Shown here in pieces: positions 44,870-56,429 of a DNA stretch of 64,000 bases. The stretch is taken from contig JADKKQ010000015.1 of assembly GCA_016720425.1 (NCBI GenBank), forward strand, positions 14,323 to 78,322. The letters are read 5' to 3'. A model generated the notes under the pieces. It was not told where the DNA came from. It saw only the letters and a program-made list of their open reading frames with translations, and ran no database searches. Origin of the DNA: Betaproteobacteria bacterium (GTDB lineage Bacteria; Pseudomonadota; Gammaproteobacteria; Burkholderiales; Casimicrobiaceae). Positions within the stretch are counted from its first letter, which is position 1. Every line of letters begins with the position of its first letter. Both the position numbers and the translations under genes were made by a program.

Positions 44870-46132
44870 TCACTCGTCGGAGACGAGTCCCAGCCGCTTG
44901 TAGGTCGGCTGCATCGCCGCGGTGAGCCTCGGCAGGCGCGACCAGAACCACAGGCCCGCGGCGGCGCAGACGAGGCCGTTGAACGCGAACGTCGCCGGTG
45001 CGCCGAATTGCCGCGCCAGCGCCCCGGCGGCGAGATTGCCGAGCGGCGCCACGCCCAGGAAGGCCATCGTGAAGAAGCCGAGGACCCGGCCGCGCAACCG
45101 GTCCTCGACGATCGTCTGCAGCACCGTGTTGGTCGACGACGCCGCGAGGATGACGCCGCCGCCGACCAGCGTCATCAGCAGCACGCCGACGGCGAACACG
45201 CGCAGGAACGCGAACGCGGCGAGCGCCAGCCCCGCGGTGACGGTGGCCAGCGCAATGACGCGCCCCAGCCCGACGATGGTGTCGCGCCCGGCGAGGTAGA
45301 ACGTCGACGCCAGCGCCCCCGCACCCGCCGCCGACAGCAGCCAGCCCAGCGTCTGCGGGCCGCCGCCGTAGATGTCCTTGGCGTAGATCGGCATCAGCGA
45401 CGAGTACGGGCTGATCGTCCACGCCGCCGCGGCGATCACCAGCAGCACCGAGCGAATCGGCGCGAAGCCGAAAGCGTAGCGCGCCCCCTCGTTCCAGTTG
45501 TCGAGGAAGCCGCCACGGCTCGCCGAGGGCGCGGTCTTCGGCCAGTGCACCCGGTGGAGCGCCGCCAGCACCGCGACGAACGAGAAGGCGTTCAGCGCGA
45601 AGCAGACGGCCTCGGTGGCGAGTGCCAGCAGCGCGCCGGCGAGTGCCGGCCCGATCACGCGCGCCGCGTTGACCATGAACGAGTTGAGCGCGATCGCGTT
45701 CGGCAGCACCGAACGATCGTCGACGAGGTTCACGTACAGCGTCTGCCGCAAGGGAACGTCGAACGCGGCGACCACGCCGGCGAAGGTCGCCAGCGCGATC
45801 AGGTGCCAGACCTCGACCCAGCCGAACCAGGTCAGCACCGCCAGCGTCGTCGCCTGCAGCGCGAGCAGTGTCTGGGTCAGATAAAGGGCGCGCACGCGGT
45901 CGACGCGGTCGGCGAGCACGCCGGCGAACGGCCCCAGCAGCAGGATGAAGATGTTGGCGCAGAACGCCACGACGCCGAGCAGCCACGCCGAGCCCGACAG
46001 CCGGTAGGTGAGCCAGCCCATCGCCACCTGCTGCATCCAGGTGCCGATCAGCGACAGGCTCTGGCCGGTGAAGTAGCGGCGGAAGTTCGCGTGCCGCAGC
46101 GCGCGGAACGTGTGCGCCAGGTCGAGCTTCAT
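44870..46132 (-). CDS. MFS transporter, EntS/DHA3-like
   Basis: Major facilitator protein, 420 aa, with about twelve membrane segments. The N-terminal FRRYFTGQSLSLIGTWMQQVAMGWL and the loop LADRVDRVRAL between segments 2 and 3 fit the EntS-like DHA3 group, typically exporters of siderophores or drugs. It lies alone between the glycerol operon and valS, on the same strand. The 279-base spacer to the GlpS-like start holds no recognisable gene or terminator. The substrate is unknown. Confidence 0.88.
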   Translation of the reverse strand: MKLDLAHTFRALRHANFRRYFTGQSLSLIGTWMQQVAMGWLTYRLSGSAWLLGVVAFCANIFILLLGPFAGVLADRVDRVRALYLTQTLLALQATTLAVLTWFGWVEVWHLIALATFAGVVAAFDVPLRQTLYVNLVDDRSVLPNAIALNSFMVNAARVIGPALAGALLALATEAVCFALNAFSFVAVLAALHRVHWPKTAPSASRGGFLDNWNEGARYAFGFAPIRSVLLVIAAAAWTISPYSSLMPIYAKDIYGGGPQTLGWLLSAAGAGALASTFYLAGRDTIVGLGRVIALATVTAGLALAAFAFLRVFAVGVLLMTLVGGGVILAASSTNTVLQTIVEDRLRGRVLGFFTMAFLGVAPLGNLAAGALARQFGAPATFAFNGLVCAAAGLWFWSRLPRLTAAMQPTYKRLGLVSDE

Positions 46133-46189
46133 CGCGGCCGTGCCCGGCCGCCGGAGGGCCGCGGCATCGTCATCGGGCCAAGCAGTCCG

Positions 46190-49040
<2,851 letters not shown>

Positions 49041-49127
49041 GGGGGAGCCGTCGGCCGGCGCAACCGGCATCGCGTGCGCAAACGCAGAATTATAGCGGAT
49101 GGCCCCCGGCGTCCTGGGCGCCGCGCG

Positions 49128-50915
49128 TCAGTAGCCGAGGTGCCGCGCCGCCTGGTAGAACGCGAAGCTCGCCAGCCAGGCGAGCAGCACCGACCAGGCA
49201 ACCGAGAGCGTCGCGAAGCCCGCGCTGCGCGCCTCGGCACGCAGCGTCGCGATGGTCGACAGGCACGGCGTGTAGATGAGCGTGAACAGCATGAAGCTGT
49301 ACGCCTGCACCCAATCCATCCGCGTGGCGAGATCGGCCGCCAGCGCCTGCCCCTCGAGCCCGAAGATCACCGCGAAGGCGCCGATCAGCACCTCCTTGGC
49401 GACGAAGCCGAAGATCAGCGCGACGGTCAGCCGCTCGTCGATGCCGATCGGCGCCAGCACCGGCTGGAACAGCGTCCCCAGCATGCCGGCGAAGGTCGCG
49501 TCGCTGCCCGGGGTCGCGCCACCCGGCAGGTGGGTGAGCAGCCAGACGAGGATCACGCCGCCGACGATGAACTTGGTCGCCCGGCGCAGGAAGTGCTGCA
49601 CCTCGAGCCAGGCGCGCTGCGCGATCTGCCGCAGCGTCGGCAGGCGGTACGGCGGCAGCTCGAGCACGAAAGGCTCGTCGTTGCGGAAGCGCCCCTTGAA
49701 CACGACCGCGGTGACCAGCGCCGCGACGAAGCTCATCACGTAGAGCGAGAAGATCACGAACGGCGCGGCCCGCGCGGTGAAGATCGCCGCGGTCAGGAAC
49801 AGGAACACCTGCAGCCGCGCCGAGCACAGCGAGACCGGGATCACCATCATCGTCAGCAGCCGCAGCCCCCGCGAGCGCATGATCCGCGTGCCCATCGCCG
49901 CCGGCACGTTGCAGCCGAAGCCCATCAGCAGCATCACGAAGCTGCGGCCGTCGAGCCCGAGCCTCGCCATCAGCGCGTCGGTGAGGAAGGCCGCGCGGGA
50001 CAGGTAGCCCGAGTCCTCGACCACCGCCATGAACAGGAAGAAGAGGATGATCAGCGGCACGAACGCGGCCACGGTGACGACGCCGGCGTAGACGCCGTCG
50101 AGCAGGAAACCCTGCACCGCCGCGGGCAGGAAAGCCAGCAGCGGCTGGAGTGCCGCCGCGCGCAGCGCCTCGAAGCCCCGCTCCAGCGCGTCCTGCAGCG
50201 GCTCGCCGAGCCAGAAGACGCCCTGGAACAGCAGCAGCATCACGGCGAAGAACAGCGGCAGGCCGAGCCAAGGGTGCAGCAGCACCCGGTCGATGCGGTC
50301 GGTCAGGTGCGCGGGCAGGCGCTCGGGAATCACCACCGAGCCCTTCAGCACCGCCGCCGCATCGGTCTCGATGCGGTCGTCGGCGGCGAGGCGGGCGCGC
50401 AAGGCCTCGGGATCGGCCGCCTTCGCGGTGGCCAGCGCCCGGGTCAGGAGGGCCATCGCCTCGGCGTGCCCGTGGCCGTGCTTCGCCGCCATCAGCGCGA
50501 CCGGCAGCCCCAGGTCCCGCGCCATCGCGGCGGTGTCGATGCTGATGCCGAGCTGCCGCGCCTCGTCCGACATGTTGAGCAGCAGCACGCAGGGCACGCC
50601 CATGTCGCGCAGCTGCAGGGCCAGCGTGAGCTGGCGATCGATCTGCGCGGCGTTGAGCACCACCGCGACCAGATCGACGCGGGTGTGCTCGAGGAAATGG
50701 CGGACGATGCGCTCGTCGTCGGCGAAGCCGTGCAGGTCGTAGATGCCCGGCAGGTCGACCAGTTCGACCATGTCGCCGCCGAGCAGGATCCGCGTGGCGA
50801 GCAGGTCGACGGTGACGCCGGGCCAGTTCCCCACGCGCGCCGAGGCGCCGGTGACGCGGTTGAAGAACGTCGACTTGCCGGTGTTCGGCATGCCGACCAG
50901 GGCCAGGCGCTTCAT
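49128..50915 (-). CDS. feoB: ferrous iron transporter FeoB
   Basis: Inner membrane ferrous iron permease with an N-terminal G domain, 595 aa, the shorter form of the family. G motifs are GMPNTGKST (8-16), DLPGIYD (G3, about 54) and NMSD (G4, about 119). The transmembrane part shows the two Gate regions, with GFGCNVPAAMGTR near 352 and CSARLQVF near 376. FeoA lies 12 bases upstream, and the pair has a Fur-like box. Confidence 0.95.
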   Translation of the reverse strand: MKRLALVGMPNTGKSTFFNRVTGASARVGNWPGVTVDLLATRILLGGDMVELVDLPGIYDLHGFADDERIVRHFLEHTRVDLVAVVLNAAQIDRQLTLALQLRDMGVPCVLLLNMSDEARQLGISIDTAAMARDLGLPVALMAAKHGHGHAEAMALLTRALATAKAADPEALRARLAADDRIETDAAAVLKGSVVIPERLPAHLTDRIDRVLLHPWLGLPLFFAVMLLLFQGVFWLGEPLQDALERGFEALRAAALQPLLAFLPAAVQGFLLDGVYAGVVTVAAFVPLIILFFLFMAVVEDSGYLSRAAFLTDALMARLGLDGRSFVMLLMGFGCNVPAAMGTRIMRSRGLRLLTMMVIPVSLCSARLQVFLFLTAAIFTARAAPFVIFSLYVMSFVAALVTAVVFKGRFRNDEPFVLELPPYRLPTLRQIAQRAWLEVQHFLRRATKFIVGGVILVWLLTHLPGGATPGSDATFAGMLGTLFQPVLAPIGIDERLTVALIFGFVAKEVLIGAFAVIFGLEGQALAADLATRMDWVQAYSFMLFTLIYTPCLSTIATLRAEARSAGFATLSVAWSVLLAWLASFAFYQAARHLGY

Positions 50916-50927
50916 CGCAACCCCGAA

Positions 50928-51152
50928 TCAGCGTGCGACTTCGATCTGGCCGGCCTGGCGGTGTCGCAGGATGACGTCGGTGGTGCCGAGACGGATGTGC
51001 AGCGGGCCGGCGAAGCGGCCCTTGCGGACCATCCGCACGCGTTGACCGATGCGCACGCCCAGCGCGGCGAGCCGGCTGCGCAGGGCCGCGTCGGCGTGGA
51101 TGGCGGCGACCGTGGCGTCGTCGCCGGGGGCGAGTTGGTGGAGTGGGATCAT
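50928..51152 (-). CDS. feoA: ferrous iron transport protein FeoA
   Basis: Small SH3-like cytoplasmic partner of FeoB, 74 aa from ATG 51152 (MIPLHQLAPGDDATV), with the family's LAALGVRIGQRVRMVRKG core. An upstream in-frame extension is not family-like and crosses the Fur-like box, so the shorter start is preferred. It precedes feoB by 12 bases. Confidence 0.92.
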   Translation of the reverse strand: MIPLHQLAPGDDATVAAIHADAALRSRLAALGVRIGQRVRMVRKGRFAGPLHIRLGTTDVILRHRQAGQIEVAR

Positions 51153-51166
51153 GACAGGCAGATATC

Positions 51167-51185
51167 GCGAATGATTCGCATTTTC
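51167..51185 (-). promoter_or_regulatory. Fur-box-like site before feoA
   Basis: GCGAATGATTCGCATTTTC is 15 bases upstream of feoA and agrees with about 13 of 19 positions of the Fur consensus. It has a perfect GCGAAT-G-ATTCGC palindrome. Iron repression of feoAB by Fur is the expected regulation. The site sits in the only AT-rich patch of this spacer. Confidence 0.6.
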
Positions 51186-51346
51186 CGCCAAACCAACCCC
51201 GCCGGCAACGGCGAAACCTTGATCCGGCGCAAGAAACCGTGCCGCGGGGACGACTTCGAGCGGTCTCGGCGGCGGGCCGGGGGCGCGCACGGGCTCTTCC
51301 ATCGCGACCCGCGGCCTGCGGCGCGGCGCCGCAACCCCGCCGGCAG

Positions 51347-51898
51347 CTAGCGGGTCGGCGCGGGAAGCCGCACCACGGGAGCCGCCGCGGCCGGCGCGGC
51401 GGTGGCCGGACCGACGAATTCGGCGTCGGCGAGGCGGTAGAGGATGCCGGCGGGATCGTCCTTCAGGACCGCGAAGCGCCCTTCGACGACGATCGGCTCG
51501 AAGCCGTACTTGACCGCATCGCGGGCCTGCACCTCGACCACCGCATCGGGTCCCGCGGGCAGGCAGAACGAGCAGTGCGGCGGCACCGCCGTCAGCAGGA
51601 ACCGCTTCTGCTTGTCGCCCATGTCCAGCGGGATGATGAAACCCTGGATCTTCACCGATTTCCGATCGAGCGCGAGGATGTCCTTCGAGAACTCCGGAAC
51701 CATCTTGCCGCCCACTTTGACCGGCTGCACCTGCGCCAGCGTGCGCCAGGAAACGATCCCGGCCTTCTCGGGCAGCACCGTGCCGCTGTAGTCGCTGGCG
51801 CTGGGCAAGCCGGCCGCGGGAATGCCGGTGGTGAACGCGGTCACCTCGGCGGCGGCGAGCGCGCCGAGCGCGGCGAAGAGCACGAGGATCCGACGCAT
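51347..51898 (-). CDS. DUF3299 periplasmic protein
   Basis: DUF3299 family, 183 aa, with an N-terminal signal segment (MRRILVLFAALGALAAAEV). The core has IQGFIIPLDMGDKQKRFLLT (about 85-103) and the conserved PPHCSFC (Cys109, Cys112), a possible metal or disulfide site. It is directly behind an FtsX-type permease and an ABC ATPase. The same three-gene set, as I recall, occurs in Pseudomonas aeruginosa as the zinc-responsive PA4064-PA4066 genes. The molecular role is unknown. Confidence 0.82.
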   Translation of the reverse strand: MRRILVLFAALGALAAAEVTAFTTGIPAAGLPSASDYSGTVLPEKAGIVSWRTLAQVQPVKVGGKMVPEFSKDILALDRKSVKIQGFIIPLDMGDKQKRFLLTAVPPHCSFCLPAGPDAVVEVQARDAVKYGFEPIVVEGRFAVLKDDPAGILYRLADAEFVGPATAAPAAAAPVVRLPAPTR

Positions 51899-51902
51899 CA
51901 AA

Positions 51903-53111
51903 TCAGCTTTCTGCGAGAGTGGCGGCGACATCGAGCCGATAGGCGCGCCAGGCGGGGAGCGCCGCAGCGATTATACCGACGGCGAGCGCCAGCAAGACGA
52001 CCCAGCCTTCCTCGGCCCGCCAGCGCGCGGCGCCGGCGGCCAGCGGCGCCGCGGCGGGAAGCCAGTCGCCGAGGGTCGCCGCGACGCCGTGCGCGAGGGC
52101 AAGGCCGCAGACCAGCGCCAGCGCGACCAGCCCGGCACTCTCCAGCAGCAGCACGCCGACGATGCGACCGCGCGACGCTCCCAGCGTGCGCATGATCGCG
52201 AGGTCCAGCCGCCGCTCGTCGAGGGCCTGCGTCAGGGCGACGAACAAGCCCAGCCCCGAGGCGGCGACCAGCAGCAGCGCGAAGCCGCGCACGACCTCGG
52301 TGCCGACGCCAAACACGCTGAACAGGCGCGCCGACTCGTAGGCCGGCGCCGCCGCCTGCAGCACGGTCCGACTGTTGATCGCACGCGGCAGGCTCGCGGC
52401 CGCGACGGGACTGCGATACTTGACCAGCGCCAGCGTCACTTCGCGTGCAGGCGGCGCGGCGTCCGCGTCCTCGTCGTGCGGTTCCGCGTGCCCGTGCGCG
52501 TCGTGGACCGCCCAGACGCTGTCCATCCCGGTCAGCACCAGCCGGTCGATGACGGTTCCGGTCGGGGCGAGCACGCCGACGACACGGTAGGCGCGGTCGC
52601 CGTGCTCGCCTCCCCCTTCGGCCAGCCCGTGCGACCCGGCGAAGCTGCCGCCGACGGCGAGCCCGGTGCGCTGCGCGGCCTCGCTGCCCAGGACCGCCTC
52701 CAGCGGCGCCGCCCACAGGCCGCCGGCGTGCAGTCGCGCGGCGTAGTGGGCGACGAAGGCCGGCACCGTGCCGACGATGCGGAAGCCGCGGAAGCTGTCG
52801 CCCATCGCCATCGGGATCACCTCGCGCACCCGCGGATCGCGCGCCAGTTCCTCGACCGCCGCCAGCGGGATGTTTCCCGGCGGCACATCGGCATGGTAGA
52901 CGCCGGCCAGCACGATCTGCAGCGGCGAGCCCTTGGCGCCGACGACCAGATCGATGCCCGCCGCCTCGCGCTGCATCCGCCCCTCGAGCTCGCTGCTGAC
53001 CAGGATCACCAGCGTGATCGTCGCCACGCCGACCGCCAGCAGCAGCACGTTGAGGAACGTCGCCAGCGGACGGCGCCGCGCATAGGCGAGCGCGAGCGAG
53101 GCGAGATTCAC
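51903..53111 (-). CDS. FtsX-type ABC permease with His-containing loop
   Basis: MacB/LolC-like permease, 402 aa: one N-terminal membrane segment (about 18-38), a large periplasmic domain, then three C-terminal segments (about 275-400). The periplasmic domain has His203, 206, 208 and 212 in HDAHGHAEPHDED, plus His161 and His170, suggesting metal binding. A four-base overlap with the ATPase gene indicates a complex. The neighbouring DUF3299 gene starts five bases after its stop. Such permeases usually extract or export lipoproteins or peptides rather than import. A zinc-related role is inferred. Confidence 0.85.
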   Translation of the reverse strand: MNLASLALAYARRRPLATFLNVLLLAVGVATITLVILVSSELEGRMQREAAGIDLVVGAKGSPLQIVLAGVYHADVPPGNIPLAAVEELARDPRVREVIPMAMGDSFRGFRIVGTVPAFVAHYAARLHAGGLWAAPLEAVLGSEAAQRTGLAVGGSFAGSHGLAEGGGEHGDRAYRVVGVLAPTGTVIDRLVLTGMDSVWAVHDAHGHAEPHDEDADAAPPAREVTLALVKYRSPVAAASLPRAINSRTVLQAAAPAYESARLFSVFGVGTEVVRGFALLLVAASGLGLFVALTQALDERRLDLAIMRTLGASRGRIVGVLLLESAGLVALALVCGLALAHGVAATLGDWLPAAAPLAAGAARWRAEEGWVVLLALAVGIIAAALPAWRAYRLDVAATLAES

Positions 53112-53755
53112 GCGCTCACCGTGCGCGGGGGCAGCGTGAACACCCGCGGCAGCAGGGGGCGCACGCGGGCATCGTGCGACGCGACGACCAGCGTCGCGCC
53201 GACGTGGACCGCCTGCGCGCGCAGCAGCAGGAGCGTCGCCTGGGCGTGCGCGTCGTCGAGGTTGGCGGTCGGCTCGTCGGCGAGCAGCAGGGCCGGATGA
53301 TTGACGACGGCGCGGGCGACGGCGACGCGCTGGGCCTGGCCCTGCGAGAGTTGCCGCGGCATCCGGCGCGCAAGGCCGTCGATGCCCATCGCCTCGAGCA
53401 GCAGGAGCGCGCGGGTGGGCTCGTCGGGCAAGCCCGCGAGGTAGCGCGCCAGCCGCAGGTTGTCGAGCACGTCGAGTGCGCCGACGAGATGCAGCCGCTG
53501 CGGCACCAGCCCGACGCTGCGGCCGCGCCAGCGATCGAGCGCCGCGCCCCGCAGGGTGGCGAGATCGACCCCGCCGACGCTCACCCGGCCCGCCGTCGGG
53601 GCGCAGAGCCCGGCCAGCAGGTGCAGCGCCGTCGTCTTGCCGCTGCCCGAGGGTCCGGCCAGCAACCAGTGCTCGCCAGCCGCGGCCGACCAGTCGTCGA
53701 TCGCGAGCACCGGCGTGCGCCCGTAGCGGTGATCGATGCCTGTCAGCGCGAACAT
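53108..53755 (-). CDS. ABC ATPase of the FtsX-type transporter
   Basis: MacB/LolD-type ATPase, 215 aa from ATG 53755 (MFALTGIDHRYG). Walker A is GPSGSGKTT (about 35), the signature LSQGQAQR replaces LSGGQ but is a normal LolD-type form, and Walker B is LLLADEPTANLD. The H-loop VVASHDARV is present. It is first in the three-gene unit with the permease and DUF3299 protein. Confidence 0.88.
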   Translation of the reverse strand: MFALTGIDHRYGRTPVLAIDDWSAAAGEHWLLAGPSGSGKTTALHLLAGLCAPTAGRVSVGGVDLATLRGAALDRWRGRSVGLVPQRLHLVGALDVLDNLRLARYLAGLPDEPTRALLLLEAMGIDGLARRMPRQLSQGQAQRVAVARAVVNHPALLLADEPTANLDDAHAQATLLLLRAQAVHVGATLVVASHDARVRPLLPRVFTLPPRTVSA

Positions 53756-53769
53756 GCGGCCCAGTTTAC

Positions 53770-53782
53770 GCAACCGGGTTGC
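53770..53782. promoter_or_regulatory. palindrome before the metal-linked ABC operon
   Basis: GCAACC-G-GGTTGC, a perfect 6-1-6 palindrome, lies 15 bases upstream of the ATPase start. A further GCAACC half-site at 53789-53794 extends it on the far side. The position fits an operator, possibly for a Fur-family regulator such as the one at 55928. The match to a known Zur box was not tested. Confidence 0.45.
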
Positions 53783-53834
53783 ATCAACGCAACCACCGGC
53801 CCGGTCGCGCAGCCCGCGTCCCCGGTGGCGGCGG

Positions 53835-54671
53835 TCAGCGCAGGTCGACCATCTTCACGTGGTCCATGTCGGGGAACACCTGGTTCTCGCCGACCATCCC
53901 CCAGATGAACGTGTACGACTGCGAGCCCACGCCGGTGTGGATCGACCAGCTCGGGCTGATCACCGCCTGCTCGTTGCGCACGACGAGGTGCCGGGTTTCC
54001 TGCGGCTGCCCCATCATGTGGAAGACGACGCCGTCGTCCTGCATGTTGAAGTAGAAGTAGACCTCCATCCGCCGGTCGTGCGTGTGGCAGGGCATGGTGT
54101 TCCACAGGCTGCCCTCGGCCAGCTTGGTCATGCCCATCACCAGCTGGCAGGACGGCAGGACGTTGGGCACGATGTACTTGTAGATCGTCCGCCGGTTGCT
54201 GGTCTTGGCGTCGCCCAGCGTCTCCGGCGACGCCTCGCTCAACGTGATCTTGCGCGTCGGGAACGCCGCGTGAGCGGGGGCGCTGTTGAAGTACAGCTTC
54301 GCCGGCCGCGCGGGATCGGCGTTGGCGAACTGCACGTCGCGCGCGCCCTTGCCGATGTACAGCGCCTCCTCGGCCTTGACGTCGAAGCGCGTGCCGTCGA
54401 CGGTGACCACGGCGTCGCCGCCGATGTTGATCAGGCCGAGTTCGCGCCGCTCGAGGAAGTAGGCGGTGCCGGTGTGCTTGCCGAGGTCGGCCGCGAACAC
54501 CAGCGGCACGCCGGCCGGCGCGATGCCGCCGACGATGATGCGGTCGATCTGGCTGTAAGTGAGCGTGATCGCACCGGGCACGAAGACCTGCTCGACCAGA
54601 AAGTGGCGGCGCAGGCCGGCGGTGTCGAGGGTGCGCGCGTGCTCGCTGTGGACCGGCTGACGGATTTCCAT
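53835..54671 (-). CDS. kduI: 5-keto-4-deoxyuronate isomerase KduI
   Basis: Isomerises 4-deoxy-L-threo-5-hexosulose uronate in pectin and uronate breakdown. The 278 aa equal the E. coli length. Family blocks are VPGAITLTYSQIDRIIVGG near 32 and a zinc-site region PCHTHDRRMEVYFYF near 194, with Glu and His ligands. The gene has no kduD, lyase or uronate transporter beside it. Upstream (54672-54856) is a 185-base spacer and a DAHP synthase. It may be a remnant of a larger catabolic set or serve another isomerase role. Confidence 0.94.
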   Translation of the reverse strand: MEIRQPVHSEHARTLDTAGLRRHFLVEQVFVPGAITLTYSQIDRIIVGGIAPAGVPLVFAADLGKHTGTAYFLERRELGLINIGGDAVVTVDGTRFDVKAEEALYIGKGARDVQFANADPARPAKLYFNSAPAHAAFPTRKITLSEASPETLGDAKTSNRRTIYKYIVPNVLPSCQLVMGMTKLAEGSLWNTMPCHTHDRRMEVYFYFNMQDDGVVFHMMGQPQETRHLVVRNEQAVISPSWSIHTGVGSQSYTFIWGMVGENQVFPDMDHVKMVDLR

Positions 54672-54856
54672 GGTGGTTTCCTGGCGAAGTGGGGCTGGCA
54701 GAGTGCGGAAGCGACGCGGGGACGAAAAGGGGCCGGTCGCGTTTCGCGATGCCCAGCGGCGGACGATACACCGCGTCGCCGGCAGCGGCAAAAGCGGCGC
54801 TGCCGACCCTTGACTGCGCCCCGGGACGACGTCCGCCGCGAACCGGATCTCGAACG

Positions 54857-55873
54857 TCAGGTGTCGCGTCCGACCGCGGCGGCGACCGCCTTGATCTGCC
54901 CCATCAACGCCTTGAACTCGGCCGGCGTCAGCGCCTGGTCGGCATCGCACCAGGCATCCTTCGGGCTGGGGTGGATCTCGATCAGCAGGCCATCGGCCCC
55001 GGCGGCGACCGCGGCGAGCGACAGCGCCGGCACCATCCAGGCCTTGCCCCCCGCGTGCGACGGGTCGACGATCACCGGCAGGTGCGTCTCCTTCTTCAGC
55101 ACCGGAATGGCGGTCACGTCCAGCACGTTGCGGTACGCGGTCTCGAAGGTGCGGATGCCGCGCTCGCAGAAGATGATGTTGTGGTTGCCGCCCGCGGCGA
55201 TGTACTCGGCGGCCATCAGCCACTCGCTCACGGTCGCCGACATGCCGCGCTTGAGGATGACCGGCGTGGTCACCTGGCCCACCGCCTTGAGGAGATCGAA
55301 GTTCTGCATGTTGCGCGTGCCGATCTGGATGACGTCGACGCCATGCTCGATGAAACGATCGAGCATGCGCACGTCCATCAACTCGGTGACCACCGGCAGG
55401 CGCTGCCCGGCCGCGGCGTCCTTCAACAGGCGCAGGCCGTCGACCCCCTTGCCCTGGAACGCGTAGGGCGAGGTGCGCGGCTTGAACGCGCCGCCGCGCA
55501 TCAGCCGCGCCCCCGCGGCCGCTACGCCCGCCGCCGCCGCCTCCATCTGCGCCGGCGTCTCCACCGAACAGGGCCCGGCGATCACCTGCACGGTCGGCCC
55601 GCCGATGGGAACGCCGCCGGCGTTCACCACCGTGTTCGCCTTGTGCCACTCGCGGGCGACGAGCTTGTAGGGCTTGACCACGTGCATCGACATCTCGACG
55701 CCGGGCATCGGGTCGAACATCGCCGGGTCGAGCTTGCGCTCGTCGCCCACCGCGCCGATCAGCGTCCGCTCGCTCCCGCGCGAGATGTGGACGTCGAGAC
55801 CGTAGCTGCGAATCTTCGCCTCGACGGCCGCGATTGCCGCGTCGCCTGCATCCGGTTGCATCACGATGATCAT
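54857..55873 (-). CDS. DAHP synthase, aroAbeta-like type
   Basis: 3-deoxy-D-arabino-heptulosonate 7-phosphate synthase, first step of the shikimate pathway. The 338 aa include an N-terminal ferredoxin-like domain (about 1-65, MIIVMQPDAG) found in the Thermotoga-type aroA-beta family, then the TIM barrel with GPCSVE near 100, MRGGAFKPRTSPYAFQG near 126 and KRGMSATVSEW near 210. It differs from the E. coli aroF/G/H type. It is followed by kduI on the same strand. Confidence 0.93.
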   Translation of the reverse strand: MIIVMQPDAGDAAIAAVEAKIRSYGLDVHISRGSERTLIGAVGDERKLDPAMFDPMPGVEMSMHVVKPYKLVAREWHKANTVVNAGGVPIGGPTVQVIAGPCSVETPAQMEAAAAGVAAAGARLMRGGAFKPRTSPYAFQGKGVDGLRLLKDAAAGQRLPVVTELMDVRMLDRFIEHGVDVIQIGTRNMQNFDLLKAVGQVTTPVILKRGMSATVSEWLMAAEYIAAGGNHNIIFCERGIRTFETAYRNVLDVTAIPVLKKETHLPVIVDPSHAGGKAWMVPALSLAAVAAGADGLLIEIHPSPKDAWCDADQALTPAEFKALMGQIKAVAAAVGRDT

Positions 55874-55927
55874 GTTTCGTTCCTCGGAAAAGACTCGGGC
55901 GGCCGCGCCGGGCCGCCGTATCGGCGC

Positions 55928-56383
55928 TCAGCGCGAGCAGCGGTCGCAGCAGCCCTTGACGGTGACCTCGACTTCGCGCCGGCGAAATCCGTGCGGCACC
56001 GGGATCGTCGGCATCCGCGCCTCGTCCAGGCAGACGACCCTGCCGCACTCGACGCACTCGAAGTGCGCGTGCGCGTGCCCACTGCCCTGCGCTCCGCCGC
56101 GCGCGACGCGACCGGACGCCGAAAACCGCCGCACGCGATCCTCGCCGGCGAGCTTGTGCGCGAACCCCTGCTCGACCAGCCACTCCAGCACCCGGTAGAG
56201 AGTGACCCGATCGATGTCGTGGCCGCGCTTCAGGCGCTCCTCGACGTCGTGGTGGGTCAGCGCCTCGTGCGCCGCGAGCAGCGCCGCCAGCACGGCGACG
56301 CGCGCCGGCGTCGATCGGACACCGTGCTTGTTGATGATCGCGGCCGCCGCGGCGGCGGAATCGGGGGCGGAGCGGGTGGGCAT
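55928..56383 (-). CDS. Fur-family metalloregulator, Zur-like candidate
   Basis: Winged-helix Fur-family protein, 151 aa from ATG 56383. The DNA-binding half has RSTPARVAVLAALL and HDIDRVTLYRVLEWLVEQG (about 55-73). The dimerisation half keeps HAHAHFEC (His103, 105, 107; Cys110) with two CxxC pairs, Cys110-Cys113 and Cys146-Cys149, the structural zinc site. Fur and Zur cannot be told apart by eye. The nearby His-containing FtsX/DUF3299 cluster makes Zur plausible. It lies upstream of the DAHP synthase after 54 bases. Confidence 0.88.
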   Translation of the reverse strand: MPTRSAPDSAAAAAAIINKHGVRSTPARVAVLAALLAAHEALTHHDVEERLKRGHDIDRVTLYRVLEWLVEQGFAHKLAGEDRVRRFSASGRVARGGAQGSGHAHAHFECVECGRVVCLDEARMPTIPVPHGFRRREVEVTVKGCCDRCSR

Positions 56384-56429
56384 GGTGCGGGGCCGAGGGG
56401 GTCGAACCGGGTGCGCCGCGCTCACCGCG

